A stretch of DNA of 64,000 nt from Clostridia bacterium (GCA_017537365.1 JAFYKZ010000026.1:62001-126000); one strand, 5' to 3'. Shown: positions 35,237 through 43,635, counted from the stretch's first letter. Program-made: numbers and translations. The notes: a model not told the origin generated them from the sequence alone.

Positions 35237-37078
35237 TTAATTTTCTTGATATTTTTTATTTGTAATTAGTTTTATAACAAACAATGTGCCAATCATAAGA
35301 GCTAATGCGATTGGTAAAGAAATATACCAAACAGGAATAAATCCTGCTATAATATAACTTACAAACGAAACGGCTGCAACGGTAAGTGCATAAGGCATTT
35401 GAGTTGAAACATGGTTAATATGGTCGCACTGCGCACCTGCGGAAGCCATAATTGTTGTATCAGAAATTGGTGAACAGTGGTCGCCGCAAACCGCACCTGC
35501 CATACAAGCAGAAATAGCAACGATTGTGATATTTCCATTTTCTGCACCGAACACACTGAGAACAATCGGAATAAGAATACCAAAAGTACCCCAAGAAGTA
35601 CCGGTTGCAAAAGAAAGACCAACAGCAATAAGGAAGATTATTGCGGGCAAGAAGGACATAAATCCGCTAGCGCTTCCCTCAACTAATTGAGCAATAAATA
35701 TTTTAGCACCGAGACTATCAGTCATAGCTTTAAGGGTCCAAGCGCAAACGAGAATCATAATAGCCGGAACCATTGCTTTAAATCCTTCGGGAATACATTC
35801 CATAATAGTTTTGAAAGAAATAGTTCTTCTGATAAGGAAATATACAGCCGAGAAAATTAAAGCGATAAATGAACCATATACCAAACCAACCGAAGCATTA
35901 CTGCCTGAGAATGAAGATATGAAGTTCATATATGATGAAGAATCAGAAGCAAAGAAACCGCCTGAATAAATCATACCGAATACGCAAGCAATAATAAGAA
36001 CAACAACGGGAATTATAAGGTCAAACACTTTGCCTTTATTATTTTCAGTAAGTTGTTCGGCTGCTTCTTGCATTTTAGAGGTGAAAATATCGCCGTTTTT
36101 AGCATTTTCTTCATGCTTTCTCATCGGACCGTAATCAAATTTAGCGAGTGCTAAGAAAATCATCATAGCAATGGTTAAAAGCGCATAGAAGTTAAAAGGA
36201 ATCGCATTAATGAAAAGCGACATACCATCTTGCGCGCCTGAGCCCTTTGCAAATCCCACAACCGCAGCAGCCCAAGAAGAAATAGGAGCGATAATACAAA
36301 TTGGAGCGGCAGTAGCATCAATTAAATAAGAAAGCTTTGCGCGAGAAACCTTTGCCTTATCGGTTACAGGACGCATAACAGAGCCAACTGTTAAGCAGTT
36401 GAAATAGTCGTCAACGAAAATCAAAACGCCGAGTAAAATTGTTGCAAGCTGAGCACCAACTCTGCTCTTTATGTGCTTCGAAGTCCATCTGCCGAATGCG
36501 GCAGAACCGCCCGATTTATTCATCATAGCAACGATTGCTCCAAGCAATACTAGGAATATTAAAATACCAACATTATATGAATCAGCAACACTGCTTACAA
36601 AGCCGTCGCTAAATACATGAGTCATTGTGGTTTCAAGATTAAATCCTGAATAAATCAAACCACCGGTTAAAATACCGAGGAATAATGAAGAATAAACTTC
36701 TTTTGTTATTAATGCTAAAACAATAGCCATGACTGCGGGCAATAAAGACCAAATTGTAGCATAAGATTTAGTAGTTTCACGAACTAATCCTAATGCTTCT
36801 TTTTGATGCTCTTTAAAATCAGGGTCATAAGTGATATTATTCTCATAATCATTCACATAATCCTGAGCAGTACCGGCTTCTTCATTTTCATCGTAGAAAT
36901 TGTAAACAACATCTTCGGGGTCGTTCTCACCGTCATCAATATGTACTGTAAATTCGGGAGACTCTTTTACTTTGGTTGCTTTGTCAGAAGTTGCTGCAAC
37001 ATTAAAAACAAAAGCTGAAGTTATGCAAAGCAAAGCAGCCAACATAATGACTAAAAGTGGTTTTCTAAGTCTTTTCAT
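35237..37078 (-). CDS. NhaC-family Na+/H+ antiporter-type transporter, probable lysine transporter
   Basis: A 613-residue membrane protein. It begins with a signal-like segment (KPLLVIMLAALLCITSAF) and an exported acidic region of about 100 residues. About 11-12 helices of the NhaC/ArsB-NhaD fold follow, with GVLIFVDDYFNCLTVG, DATAAPICIIAPISSW and AVCGDHCSPISDTTIMAS. NhaC proteins behind lysine riboswitches are regarded as lysine importers, and this one has such a riboswitch directly upstream. Hence a lysine role is more likely than pH homeostasis. The start at 37078 is preceded by AAAAAGGAGTTTTAAA; an upstream extension would be riboswitch sequence. Confidence 0.88.
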   Translation of the reverse strand: MKRLRKPLLVIMLAALLCITSAFVFNVAATSDKATKVKESPEFTVHIDDGENDPEDVVYNFYDENEEAGTAQDYVNDYENNITYDPDFKEHQKEALGLVRETTKSYATIWSLLPAVMAIVLALITKEVYSSLFLGILTGGLIYSGFNLETTMTHVFSDGFVSSVADSYNVGILIFLVLLGAIVAMMNKSGGSAAFGRWTSKHIKSRVGAQLATILLGVLIFVDDYFNCLTVGSVMRPVTDKAKVSRAKLSYLIDATAAPICIIAPISSWAAAVVGFAKGSGAQDGMSLFINAIPFNFYALLTIAMMIFLALAKFDYGPMRKHEENAKNGDIFTSKMQEAAEQLTENNKGKVFDLIIPVVVLIIACVFGMIYSGGFFASDSSSYMNFISSFSGSNASVGLVYGSFIALIFSAVYFLIRRTISFKTIMECIPEGFKAMVPAIMILVCAWTLKAMTDSLGAKIFIAQLVEGSASGFMSFLPAIIFLIAVGLSFATGTSWGTFGILIPIVLSVFGAENGNITIVAISACMAGAVCGDHCSPISDTTIMASAGAQCDHINHVSTQMPYALTVAAVSFVSYIIAGFIPVWYISLPIALALMIGTLFVIKLITNKKYQEN

Positions 37079-37106
37079 TTTAAAACTCCTTTTTAAAAAT
37101 ATAAAA

Positions 37107-37134
37107 ACCGTGAATGCAATAGAGCAATCACGGT
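37107..37134 (-). terminator. Expression-platform terminator of the lysine riboswitch
   Basis: On the minus strand, ACCGTGATTGC pairs with GCATTCACGGT, with one mismatch and a 6-nt loop, followed by TTTTT. It lies between the aptamer and the NhaC start. Confidence 0.85.
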
Positions 37135-37147
37135 AATTTAAAAAATT

Positions 37148-37308
37148 CCGATAGCGCTCCACTGAAAGTGACAGTCTGCAACATATTCTGGTGCAAACCA
37201 ACAATAAATCCTGAACAGAAAATTTATTATTTCGGCAGTTGTCCCTTTCTTTCGCAGACCTGTCCGTCTAAAAAGCGAAATACTAATGGCAAACTGCACC
37301 TCTATCGT
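37148..37308 (-). promoter_or_regulatory. Lysine riboswitch (L box)
   Basis: The minus strand opens with GATAGAGGTGC, then AGTA in an internal loop, and GGGACAACTGCCGAAA in the middle. It closes with GTGGAGCGCTATC, which re-forms P1. These are the conserved L-box blocks in order, at normal ~160-nt spacing. Lysine binding should favour the terminator at 37107-37134 and switch off the transporter. Confidence 0.92.
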
Positions 37309-37312
37309 GCAA

Positions 37313-37341
37313 ATAATAACACATTAGTGTAATAAAGTCAA
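37313..37341 (-). promoter_or_regulatory. Promoter of the riboswitch-NhaC transcript
   Basis: Minus strand TTGACT (37341-37336), 17-bp spacer, TATTAT (37318-37313), directly before the riboswitch. Confidence 0.75.
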
Positions 37342-37348
37342 TAAAAAG

Positions 37349-39181
37349 TTAAGTTTTGTTGAAGAATGTAAAAATTCGGTTAGCGGTATCTAAATTTATA
37401 CCATCCGCTTCACACAGTTGTTCAACAGTTGCCTCTTTTATCTTTTTAATACTTTTAAAATGTTTAATAAGAGCTTCTGCCCTCTTTTTGCCAATACCGT
37501 CTATCTCTAAAAGCTCTGATTTTAAAAGATTTTTAGTTTGGAGCTTCTTATGATAACCAATGGCAAATCTATGCACTTCATCCTGAATGTTAGTAACAAG
37601 TGTAAAAGCTTTTCGGTTTGATTTTATAGCAATATCTCCGCCTGTTGTGGCTATTGCTCTGGTGCGGTGTTTAGAGTCTTTAACCATACCAAAAACTGAA
37701 ACATTAATATTATGTTTTTTCAAAATAGGTAAAACGGCTGAAATCTGACCTTTGGCTCCGTCTAATAAAATTAGGTCGGGCAAGGTTTTAAAATGCTCGT
37801 CCTCCCCTGTTTCGTATTCGTTAAAACGGCGGTCTAAAACCTCTGCCATAGAACGATAATCGTCCTGACCGGAAAAACCTTTGATTTTGAAGCGTTTGTA
37901 TCCCGCTTTATACGGTCTACCATCTTTAAAAACTATCATACCTGCAACATTTTCGCTACCGGCGGTATTAGAAATATCATATGCTTCTATAATTCTGGGA
38001 GGATTTTCAAGTCCTAAAAGCTTTGCGAGTTCATTCAAGGCAGACATTTCTCTGCCTGTTCTTTCGGTTTTTTCGGACAAGTTTTCAGCGGCGTTATTTA
38101 AACACATTTCTAGAATTTTAAGCTGTTCGCCTTGTTTTGGATTAATTAAATTCACCTTTTTATCTGCTTTTTTAGACAACCATTCTTCAATAGTTTTAAA
38201 ATCAGTTACTTCATAATCTAACAAAATTCTAGACGGAATATCTGTTTTATTAGAATAAAATCCTGTAAGAAATTCGTTATATAATGCTTCTTTGTTAGAA
38301 AAGCCATCAATAAAAAAATGTTGTTTATCGGTTAATTTAAAGTTTCTGAAGATTAAAATTTCAACGCAAGCAGTTTCTCCTATAAACGCAGACGCAATAA
38401 CGTCCTGAGATTTATAAGAAATACTAACAACTCTTTGCTTTTCTCTGATTTTCTTTATAGCATTTATTCGGTCTCTGAGCTTTGCGGCGGTTTCAAATTG
38501 CAGATTTTCAGAGGCTTCAAACATTTTTTCGGTCAGTTTTTCAATAGATACTGCCTCACTATCGCCATTTTTTATAAATTCTTTTGCATTTTCGATATTT
38601 TCAAGGTAATCTTTAAGTGAAATATTACCTTTGCAAGGTGCTTCACAAAGACCAATATGAAAATTTAAGCAAGGTTTTGATGGTTTATCAAAATCACGGT
38701 TGCAATCTGGCAATTTAAAGATTTTTTTAGCCTCTGCTACAGTTTCCTTAACTATATAACCCGAATTAAACGGACCTATAAACTCACAGTTTTTATCAAT
38801 CATTTTTGCCGATTCGATTTTTTTCCATTTATCGTTCGTTATTTTAATATAAGAATAGCCTTTATCGTCTTTTAAAAGAATATTATATTTTGGCTGATTT
38901 TGTTTTATTAAGGAATTTTCAAGTATTAATGCTTCGAATTCACTTGTGCAAACGATATATTCGAAATCGAAAACATTAGAAACCATTTTTCTAACCTTTT
39001 CGGTGTGCTGATTTCCTGCACCAAAATACTGCGTTACGCGGTTTTTGAGGGCTTTTGCTTTGCCGATATATATAATCTTGCCATCTTTATCTTTCATAAT
39101 ATATACGCCTGGATTTAAAGGCAAACGGTTAGCTTTTTGTTTAAGTTCTTTTTGTTTTTCAAAAGCGGTGTTAATATTCAA
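37349..39181 (-). CDS. uvrC: Excinuclease ABC subunit C
   Basis: A 610-residue dual-incision nuclease of nucleotide-excision repair. The GIY-YIG domain is near residues 22-105 (PGVYIMKDKDGKIIYIGKAK). A UVR motif follows (AAKLRDRINAIKKIREKQ). The RNase H-like domain contains RIIEAYDISNTAGSENVAGM and PDLILLDGAKGQISAV. It ends in helix-hairpin-helix motifs (LLEIDGIGKKRAEALIKHF). The length is typical. Transcribed divergently from tcdA. Confidence 0.97.
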   Translation of the reverse strand: MNINTAFEKQKELKQKANRLPLNPGVYIMKDKDGKIIYIGKAKALKNRVTQYFGAGNQHTEKVRKMVSNVFDFEYIVCTSEFEALILENSLIKQNQPKYNILLKDDKGYSYIKITNDKWKKIESAKMIDKNCEFIGPFNSGYIVKETVAEAKKIFKLPDCNRDFDKPSKPCLNFHIGLCEAPCKGNISLKDYLENIENAKEFIKNGDSEAVSIEKLTEKMFEASENLQFETAAKLRDRINAIKKIREKQRVVSISYKSQDVIASAFIGETACVEILIFRNFKLTDKQHFFIDGFSNKEALYNEFLTGFYSNKTDIPSRILLDYEVTDFKTIEEWLSKKADKKVNLINPKQGEQLKILEMCLNNAAENLSEKTERTGREMSALNELAKLLGLENPPRIIEAYDISNTAGSENVAGMIVFKDGRPYKAGYKRFKIKGFSGQDDYRSMAEVLDRRFNEYETGEDEHFKTLPDLILLDGAKGQISAVLPILKKHNINVSVFGMVKDSKHRTRAIATTGGDIAIKSNRKAFTLVTNIQDEVHRFAIGYHKKLQTKNLLKSELLEIDGIGKKRAEALIKHFKSIKKIKEATVEQLCEADGINLDTANRIFTFFNKT

Positions 39182-39210
39182 GCAAATCCCTCCTTTTTTA
39201 AAGTATTTTT

Positions 39211-39239
39211 AGTATAACAAAAATTTATTAAAAGGTCAA
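39211..39239 (-). promoter_or_regulatory. Promoter of uvrC
   Basis: Minus strand TTGACC (39239-39234), 17-bp spacer, TATACT (39216-39211). Confidence 0.8.
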
Positions 39240-39250
39240 TAACGCTTGGC

Positions 39251-39279
39251 TTGACAAATGACATTTAAAAGTTTAAAAT
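39251..39279 (+). promoter_or_regulatory. Promoter of tcdA
   Basis: TTGACA (39251-39256), 17-bp spacer, TAAAAT (39274-39279). It is divergent from the uvrC promoter, with the two -35 boxes 11 bp apart. Confidence 0.8.
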
Positions 39280-39305
39280 TATAAAAAATATTTAAGGAAA
39301 AAGTT

Positions 39306-40007
39306 ATGGATAATTTATTTTCAAGAACTGAAAATTTAATAGGAACCGATAATCTTTTAAAACTCAAAAATGCTCGCGTTGCAGTTTTTGGTATTGGCGG
39401 CGTTGGCGGATATGTTGTTGAGGCTCTCGTTCGCTCAGGTGTTGGCAATATTGATTTAATTGATAGTGATGATGTTGATATAACGAATATAAACCGCCAA
39501 ATTATTGCAACTCAAAATACTATTGGTATGTCTAAGGTCGATGCCGCAGAAAAACGCTGCTTAGATATAAATCCTGATGTAAAAATCACTAAACACAAAT
39601 TATTTTTCGATAAAACAACTGCTGATTGCTTTGATTTTTCAAAATATGATTATATCGTTGATGCTATTGATACTGTTACTGCTAAAATAGAGCTTATATT
39701 AAAGGCAAATTCGCAAAGCACTCCTATAATTAGTTCAATGGGAACAGGCAACAAGCTCTCCCCTAGTATGCTCGAGGTTGCTGATATTTATAAAACCTCG
39801 GTTTGCCCTTTGGCTAGGGTTATGAGATATGAGCTTAAAAAACGAGAAGTTAAAAAGTTAAAGGTTGTTTACTCAAAAGAAGAACCTATTAAACCTCAAA
39901 CAAACAATAGAGAAAACGGAAAACAAATTCCCTCCTCCTCTTCTTTTGTTCCTGCTGCCGCAGGTTTTATACTTGCCAGCGAGGTTATTAAAGATTTAAT
40001 TAAATAG
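39306..40007 (+). CDS. tcdA: tRNA threonylcarbamoyladenosine dehydratase
   Basis: A 233-residue E1-like (ThiF/MoeB) ATP-dependent enzyme that cyclises t6A37 of tRNA to ct6A. The nucleotide-binding loop is VAVFGIGGVGGYVVEALVRS. It also has DLIDSDDVDITNINRQI and DYIVDAIDTVTAKIEL. The late FVPAAAGFILASEVI patch fits TcdA/YgdL. It is a single-gene unit between its own promoter and a terminator. Confidence 0.9.
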   Translation: MDNLFSRTENLIGTDNLLKLKNARVAVFGIGGVGGYVVEALVRSGVGNIDLIDSDDVDITNINRQIIATQNTIGMSKVDAAEKRCLDINPDVKITKHKLFFDKTTADCFDFSKYDYIVDAIDTVTAKIELILKANSQSTPIISSMGTGNKLSPSMLEVADIYKTSVCPLARVMRYELKKREVKKLKVVYSKEEPIKPQTNNRENGKQIPSSSSFVPAAAGFILASEVIKDLIK

Positions 40008-40011
40008 ACAA

Positions 40012-40040
40012 AAATAGCAACTGAGTTTCAGTTGCTATTT
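40012..40040. terminator. Bidirectional terminator
   Basis: AAATAGCAACTGA (40012-40024) pairs with TCAGTTGCTATTT (40028-40040), flanked by A and T runs. It separates convergent tcdA and the deoxyinosine glycosylase gene, whose last codons it overlaps. Confidence 0.9.
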
Positions 40041-40513
40041 TTTGTTATAATATTCCATTTGCTTATTAATTTATCAAGCGAATATGTAGCATTTGCAGGC
40101 GAGGTAGACGGAAGACAAACTGCTTTAATTTTATATTTCGGCTCTAAATATTTTATATAATATTTTTCAGCAGTTTTACCGTTTACAAAAATTTTCTTAA
40201 CCTTGCTGTTATTTAATATTTCGCTTAAATCATTTACTGTTACATTTTTAATACTGATATCAGAACTACCTGAAATTTCGCAAGAAGCTAAAACATCCCA
40301 AAGAGCTAATTTATGCGATAAGATAAATTTTTGCTTTTCTTCAATGCTGGTTGGCGTTTCCTCTTTAAAAACACCTGCTAAAACACGCCAGAAACGGTTT
40401 TGGGGATGCATATAGTAAAACATTTGCTCTCGCGATTTAACCGACGGAAAACTGCCTAGGATTAAAATTTCAGAGTCTTGATTATATAAAGGTTTAATTG
40501 GATGAATAATCAT
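40028..40513 (-). CDS. DNA-deoxyinosine glycosylase (Mug/UDG superfamily)
   Basis: A 161-residue base-excision enzyme. The motif LGSFPSVKSREQMFYYMHPQ followed by NRFWRVLA is characteristic of hypoxanthine-DNA glycosylases related to Mug. WDVLASCEISGSSD and the late LPSTSPANATYSL provide the other active-site loops. It removes deaminated adenine from DNA. It overlaps the alkyltransferase gene by 4 bp, so the two form a small repair operon. Confidence 0.88.
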   Translation of the reverse strand: MIIHPIKPLYNQDSEILILGSFPSVKSREQMFYYMHPQNRFWRVLAGVFKEETPTSIEEKQKFILSHKLALWDVLASCEISGSSDISIKNVTVNDLSEILNNSKVKKIFVNGKTAEKYYIKYLEPKYKIKAVCLPSTSPANATYSLDKLISKWNIITKNSN

Positions 40514-40833
40514 TTTGTTTCACCGTTCCAACAGTATTTTTTCAAATCAATACTGCCATCATCTTCAAAAATAATTCCCTCATTTTCTAGTAAAGCCCTT
40601 TGAACGCCCTCACCACCGAAAGCAAAAGCAGGTGCAACTCTTCCCTCTCTATTTACAACTCTATGGCAAGGAATAATAAAAGGCTCGGGATTAACATGCA
40701 AAGCATACCCCACAACTCTAGCCCATCTTGGGTTTCCTGCAATAGTTGCAACTAAACCGTAGGTTGCAACCTTTCCTTTTGGTATTTGCTTAACAACGCT
40801 ATATATTTTTTCGAAAGTAGTCAATTTAAACAC
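40510..40833 (-). CDS. Methylated-DNA-protein-cysteine methyltransferase family protein (MGMT/ATL core)
   Basis: A 107-residue single C-terminal MGMT domain. The helix-turn-helix GKVATYGLVATIAG is followed by the active-site motif IIPCHRVVNREG with the acceptor Cys. The N-terminal domain of full Ogt is missing, as in many minimal MGMT-like proteins. Because the Cys is present, it could repair O6-alkylguanine directly rather than act only as an ATL-type flag. It is the first gene of a two-gene repair operon. Confidence 0.88.
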   Translation of the reverse strand: MFKLTTFEKIYSVVKQIPKGKVATYGLVATIAGNPRWARVVGYALHVNPEPFIIPCHRVVNREGRVAPAFAFGGEGVQRALLENEGIIFEDDGSIDLKKYCWNGETK

Positions 40834-40866
40834 CTCGTTTTAGTTTGTCCTCATTTGAGCAAAAAT

Positions 40867-40886
40867 AAAACACCCGAAGGTGTTTT
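40867..40886 (-). terminator. Short terminator after the DUF368 gene
   Basis: AAAACACC-CGAA-GGTGTTTT is a perfect 8-bp stem with flanking A and T, 7 bp beyond the DUF368 stop. Confidence 0.75.
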
Positions 40887-40892
40887 ATTAAA

Positions 40893-41714
40893 TTATGTTG
40901 TTTTTTTAAGCTTTTCAAGGTTACCGAATAAAATTGAAGCAATAAAACTAATTGCTAAAATAATTAAAGAAATTCCGGAAGTAGCATTTAAGCCTATTAT
41001 ACATTTTTCACTTAAAACACTTGGTATAACTGATAAAAATAAACCGAAAATAACCGAAAAGGTTGCGGTATAACATTTTTGAATAAGCTTATTAATAATT
41101 ATGGAAATTATGATAATACCTAATATTGCACCTATGCTTATAGGTAAAATCAAATTAATGTAATCAAATGGATGAGCTAAAATCTTAACCCATAATTCAT
41201 AAAAACCAAGCGCTGAAAGAACGGCTGCACTGTCAATACCCGGAACGATGTATGAAATCGCAACCGAAAATCCTAATAAACAAGATTGCAAAAAGGAAGG
41301 ATTTTCAACATTAGGAAATAAATCGCGATTAAAAAAGAAAACAAAAATGCCTAACACTAATGCGGCAAATATTAAAAGATAATATCTTTTGGAAAAGCCT
41401 TCTTTTTTAACCTCTTTAAAGAAAAGCGGTATAGTGCCTAAGATAAGACCTAAAAAGGCGAAGCGAGTGTAAACCTCAAAATTAACCAACAAAAAGTCAA
41501 CAAACTTTCCGAAAAGCACAGCACCGATACCAATGCCTAGACCTAACGGCAAGAAAAATTTTATGTTATTCCAAATATTTTTAAATCTAAACAGTTCGTT
41601 TAAGGTTGAGATAGTTTTTCGATATAACCCAAAGATTACAAGCAAAACGCTACCGCTAAGTCCTGGTGCTACTGCTCCAAGCCCTGTTGCAAACCCCTTT
41701 AAAAAATTAATCAT
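40893..41714 (-). CDS. DUF368 membrane protein, probable polyprenyl-phosphate transporter (PopT type)
   Basis: A 273-residue protein with about eight membrane helices. Two internally similar motifs, GLGAVAPGLSGSVLLVIFGL near the N-terminus and SYIVPGIDSAAVLSALGFY later, are the DUF368 hallmarks. Members of this family have been shown to recycle undecaprenyl phosphate across the membrane for wall synthesis. The length is typical. It lies just downstream of a Dabb-domain gene. Confidence 0.88.
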   Translation of the reverse strand: MINFLKGFATGLGAVAPGLSGSVLLVIFGLYRKTISTLNELFRFKNIWNNIKFFLPLGLGIGIGAVLFGKFVDFLLVNFEVYTRFAFLGLILGTIPLFFKEVKKEGFSKRYYLLIFAALVLGIFVFFFNRDLFPNVENPSFLQSCLLGFSVAISYIVPGIDSAAVLSALGFYELWVKILAHPFDYINLILPISIGAILGIIIISIIINKLIQKCYTATFSVIFGLFLSVIPSVLSEKCIIGLNATSGISLIILAISFIASILFGNLEKLKKTT

Positions 41715-41734
41715 AAAATACCTTCTATTAAAAT

Positions 41735-42031
41735 TTACTTTTGCTCAAAATCAAATACTGTTCTAACCTTGGTATAAGGTCTTACTTTTGTATCAGCTAC
41801 CTCAACATGCTTCGGGTGAACAGCGTAATTCTTTAAAGCCAGCTCATTTTCAAATTCGGAATAAAGCATAACATCAGTATTAGAGGTTGTAAAGGGATTG
41901 ATTTCAACCTTTAAGGTGATAAGTCCGTCTATTTGACCTACTAAACCTTCTAATGCCAGCTTCATATCATTTTTGATTTTATCAGTATTAAATTCTTCTT
42001 TTAGATTCCATAAAATAATGTGTTTAACCAT
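41735..42031 (-). CDS. Dabb (stress-responsive A/B barrel) domain protein
   Basis: A 98-residue ferredoxin-like barrel protein. It starts MVKHIILWNLKEEFNTDK, and the core GLVGQIDGLITLKVEINPF and DVMLYSEFENELALKNYAVHP match the Dabb family. Some members bind small molecules, but the function is usually unknown. The ATG at 42031 follows TTGGAGTTAAAA. It lies 14 bp from the LOG family gene. Confidence 0.88.
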   Translation of the reverse strand: MVKHIILWNLKEEFNTDKIKNDMKLALEGLVGQIDGLITLKVEINPFTTSNTDVMLYSEFENELALKNYAVHPKHVEVADTKVRPYTKVRTVFDFEQK

Positions 42032-42045
42032 TTTTAACTCCAAAA

Positions 42046-42627
42046 TTATCCATCTTTAAGTTCTTTAATTGTTCTACCCTTCTTAACGGGTGTTTCGATA
42101 TATTTAATTAAATCATCTAGGTTATCAGTAATAAAATATAGTTCTTTACAATTTTCTTTAATGAAATTTTTAGCCATAGCCGAAAGCATAGTTGCATTTA
42201 GTTCATTATAAAAACCGTTAATGTTATAAATTGCAATAGGTTTATTGTGCCTACAAAGTTGCTTTGAAGTTAATATCTCAAAAAACTCTTCATAAGTTCC
42301 AATGCCACCGGGGGTTACAATAAATGCATCTGCATTTTCTTCCATAATAGCTTTTCGTTCTCTCATGGTTTTGGGCTCAATGAGTTTATCACAAAAATCG
42401 CAAATGGCTTCAACACTTTCATTTCTAAAAAAGTCAGGAATAACGCCGATAATATGCGCGCCACCTTTTTTGAAACCACGCGCCGCAGCACACATAAGAC
42501 CGTTACCGCCACCGCCGAAAACTAAGTTGTGTCCCCTATTAGCCAGAGCTTCACCCATAATTTCGGTAGCTTTGATATATTCATTATCAATAGTTGGACT
42601 TGCAGAACCGTAAACACAAATTCTCAT
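42046..42627 (-). CDS. LOG family protein (TIGR00730 Rossmann fold)
   Basis: A 193-residue Rossmann-fold protein of the lysine-decarboxylase-like LOG family. Hallmarks are FGGGGNGLMCAAARG and the catalytic PGGIGTYEEFFEI, with Arg and Glu in TMRERKAIMEE. Bacterial members cleave nucleoside 5'-monophosphates to the free base and ribose 5-phosphate. The physiological substrate here is unknown. Confidence 0.88.
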   Translation of the reverse strand: MRICVYGSASPTIDNEYIKATEIMGEALANRGHNLVFGGGGNGLMCAAARGFKKGGAHIIGVIPDFFRNESVEAICDFCDKLIEPKTMRERKAIMEENADAFIVTPGGIGTYEEFFEILTSKQLCRHNKPIAIYNINGFYNELNATMLSAMAKNFIKENCKELYFITDNLDDLIKYIETPVKKGRTIKELKDG

Positions 42628-42734
42628 AAAATCATTCCTATCTAAACGATTTATTTTATTTTAACATATTTATATTATATATTCAACTTTAAATTTTTAT
42701 TATTTAAAAAGTTAGAATTTGTTTTATGCGAAAG

Positions 42735-42768
42735 AAAACAACCATTCCAATTAAAGAACGGTTGTTTT
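42735..42768 (-). terminator. Terminator after the SGNH hydrolase gene
   Basis: AAAACAACC-ATTC pairs with GAA-CGGTTGTTTT around a ~9-nt loop. On the minus strand a TTTTC tract follows. Confidence 0.8.
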
Positions 42769-42775
42769 TACTTTT

Positions 42776-43399
42776 TTATATAGGTAAGCCTAAAGAGTTA
42801 TTTTTAAATTTAGGATTTGTATTTATATCTTCAGAAACTGATGTTAAACTGTTCGCTGTTTCTTTAATTATTTTTGCAACTTGTTCGGCGCATAATTTAA
42901 TGCCGTCATTTGTAAGATGAATGGTGTCATCAGAAATATATCGATAAACATCAGTTGCAACTATACTGTGCAAATCGTTTATAATAACACCCTTTTCACA
43001 AAGTTTTGGAACAATTATTTGATTATAACGCTCTATAACCGAATTTTTATCATACGGATTTTCAGGTCTTGTAGGTGTTGTGGTTGCAAAAATAACTTTA
43101 TCGTATTTTTTAGTTAATATATCGGCTATTCTTAAAATATTTGTGATATATTCTTCTTCGCTTGAAAAAGGACCATCGCCAAAAAGATTGCAAATATCCC
43201 ATAATCCATTATTCCAATGAACGATATTTGTGCCTTCCATTTGTTTGCTCCAATCAAACAATCCGCGAAGAGTATACTTTGCAAACCTACAATTATCACT
43301 CGGCTGAAAAACCTCAAAATCGTTACCGAGAAGTTCCGGCACAACTTTGCCATAACCTATCAAACGAATAGAATCTCCGAGCAAAGCAACTTTTATCAT
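42776..43399 (-). CDS. SGNH/GDSL-family hydrolase
   Basis: A 207-residue protein with block I LLGDSIRLIGYG and the Gly/Asn blocks NIVHWNNGLWD, where an Asn is usual. The catalytic Asp-His pair is in DDTIHLTNDG. SGNH enzymes are esterases or lipases, often acting on acetylated carbohydrates; no signal peptide is seen. The ATG at 43399 lies eight bases after GGAGG. The -35 of its promoter touches the outermost hairpin of array C. Confidence 0.85.
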   Translation of the reverse strand: MIKVALLGDSIRLIGYGKVVPELLGNDFEVFQPSDNCRFAKYTLRGLFDWSKQMEGTNIVHWNNGLWDICNLFGDGPFSSEEEYITNILRIADILTKKYDKVIFATTTPTRPENPYDKNSVIERYNQIIVPKLCEKGVIINDLHSIVATDVYRYISDDTIHLTNDGIKLCAEQVAKIIKETANSLTSVSEDINTNPKFKNNSLGLPI

Positions 43400-43433
43400 A
43401 GCTGATACCTCCATGCAAAAACATTATGGTTTG

Positions 43434-43462
43434 ATTATAGCATGATAGCGGCAAAAAATCAA
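43434..43462 (-). promoter_or_regulatory. Promoter of the SGNH gene, -35 overlapping array C hairpin
   Basis: Minus strand TTGATT (43462-43457), 17-bp spacer, TATAAT (43439-43434). The first three bases of the -35 are the end of hairpin CAATGC-TTC-GCATTG. Confidence 0.7.
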
Positions 43463-43632
43463 TGCGAAGCATTGTATATCATCAATTCCTAGGGGAATTG
43501 CATATCATCAAAACTTTAGTTTTGTATATCATCAAGCCGACAACAATGCACACCTAAAGGTGTGATGATATACGCCTTCGGCGATGATATACACAACTGC
43601 GTCGTGATGATATACCAAGCCTGTCGGCTTGG
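43460..43632. repeat. Array C: hairpins separated by the 8-nt linker TATATCAT, with an inverted inner part
   Basis: Left part, + strand: CAATGC-GAA-GCATTG (43460-43474), TATATCAT, CAATTCC-TAGG-GGAATTG (43483-43500), CATATCAT, CAAAAC-TTTA-GTTTTG (43509-43524), TATATCAT, then the half hairpin CAAGCCGACA (43533-43542). Right part: CACACC-TAAA-GGTGTG (43549-43564), CGCC-TTC-GGCG (43573-43583), CACAAC-TGC-GTCGTG (43592-43606) and CCAAGCC-TGTC-GGCTTGG (43615-43632). These are separated by ATGATATA, the reverse complement of the linker. The inverted-repeat arms 43533-43542 and 43622-43631 bound the flipped part. Confidence 0.92.
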
Positions 43633-43635
43633 ATA

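Noticed and set aside
37079-37204. 42-residue N-terminal extension of the NhaC protein
   Set aside because: It lies in the lysine riboswitch and terminator. The ATG at 37078 has AAGGAG.
43460-43632. REP/BIME elements or rho-independent terminators in series
   Set aside because: Hairpins are unrelated in sequence, have fixed linkers, and mostly lack T-runs. REP elements are near-identical copies, and no RAYT transposase is seen.
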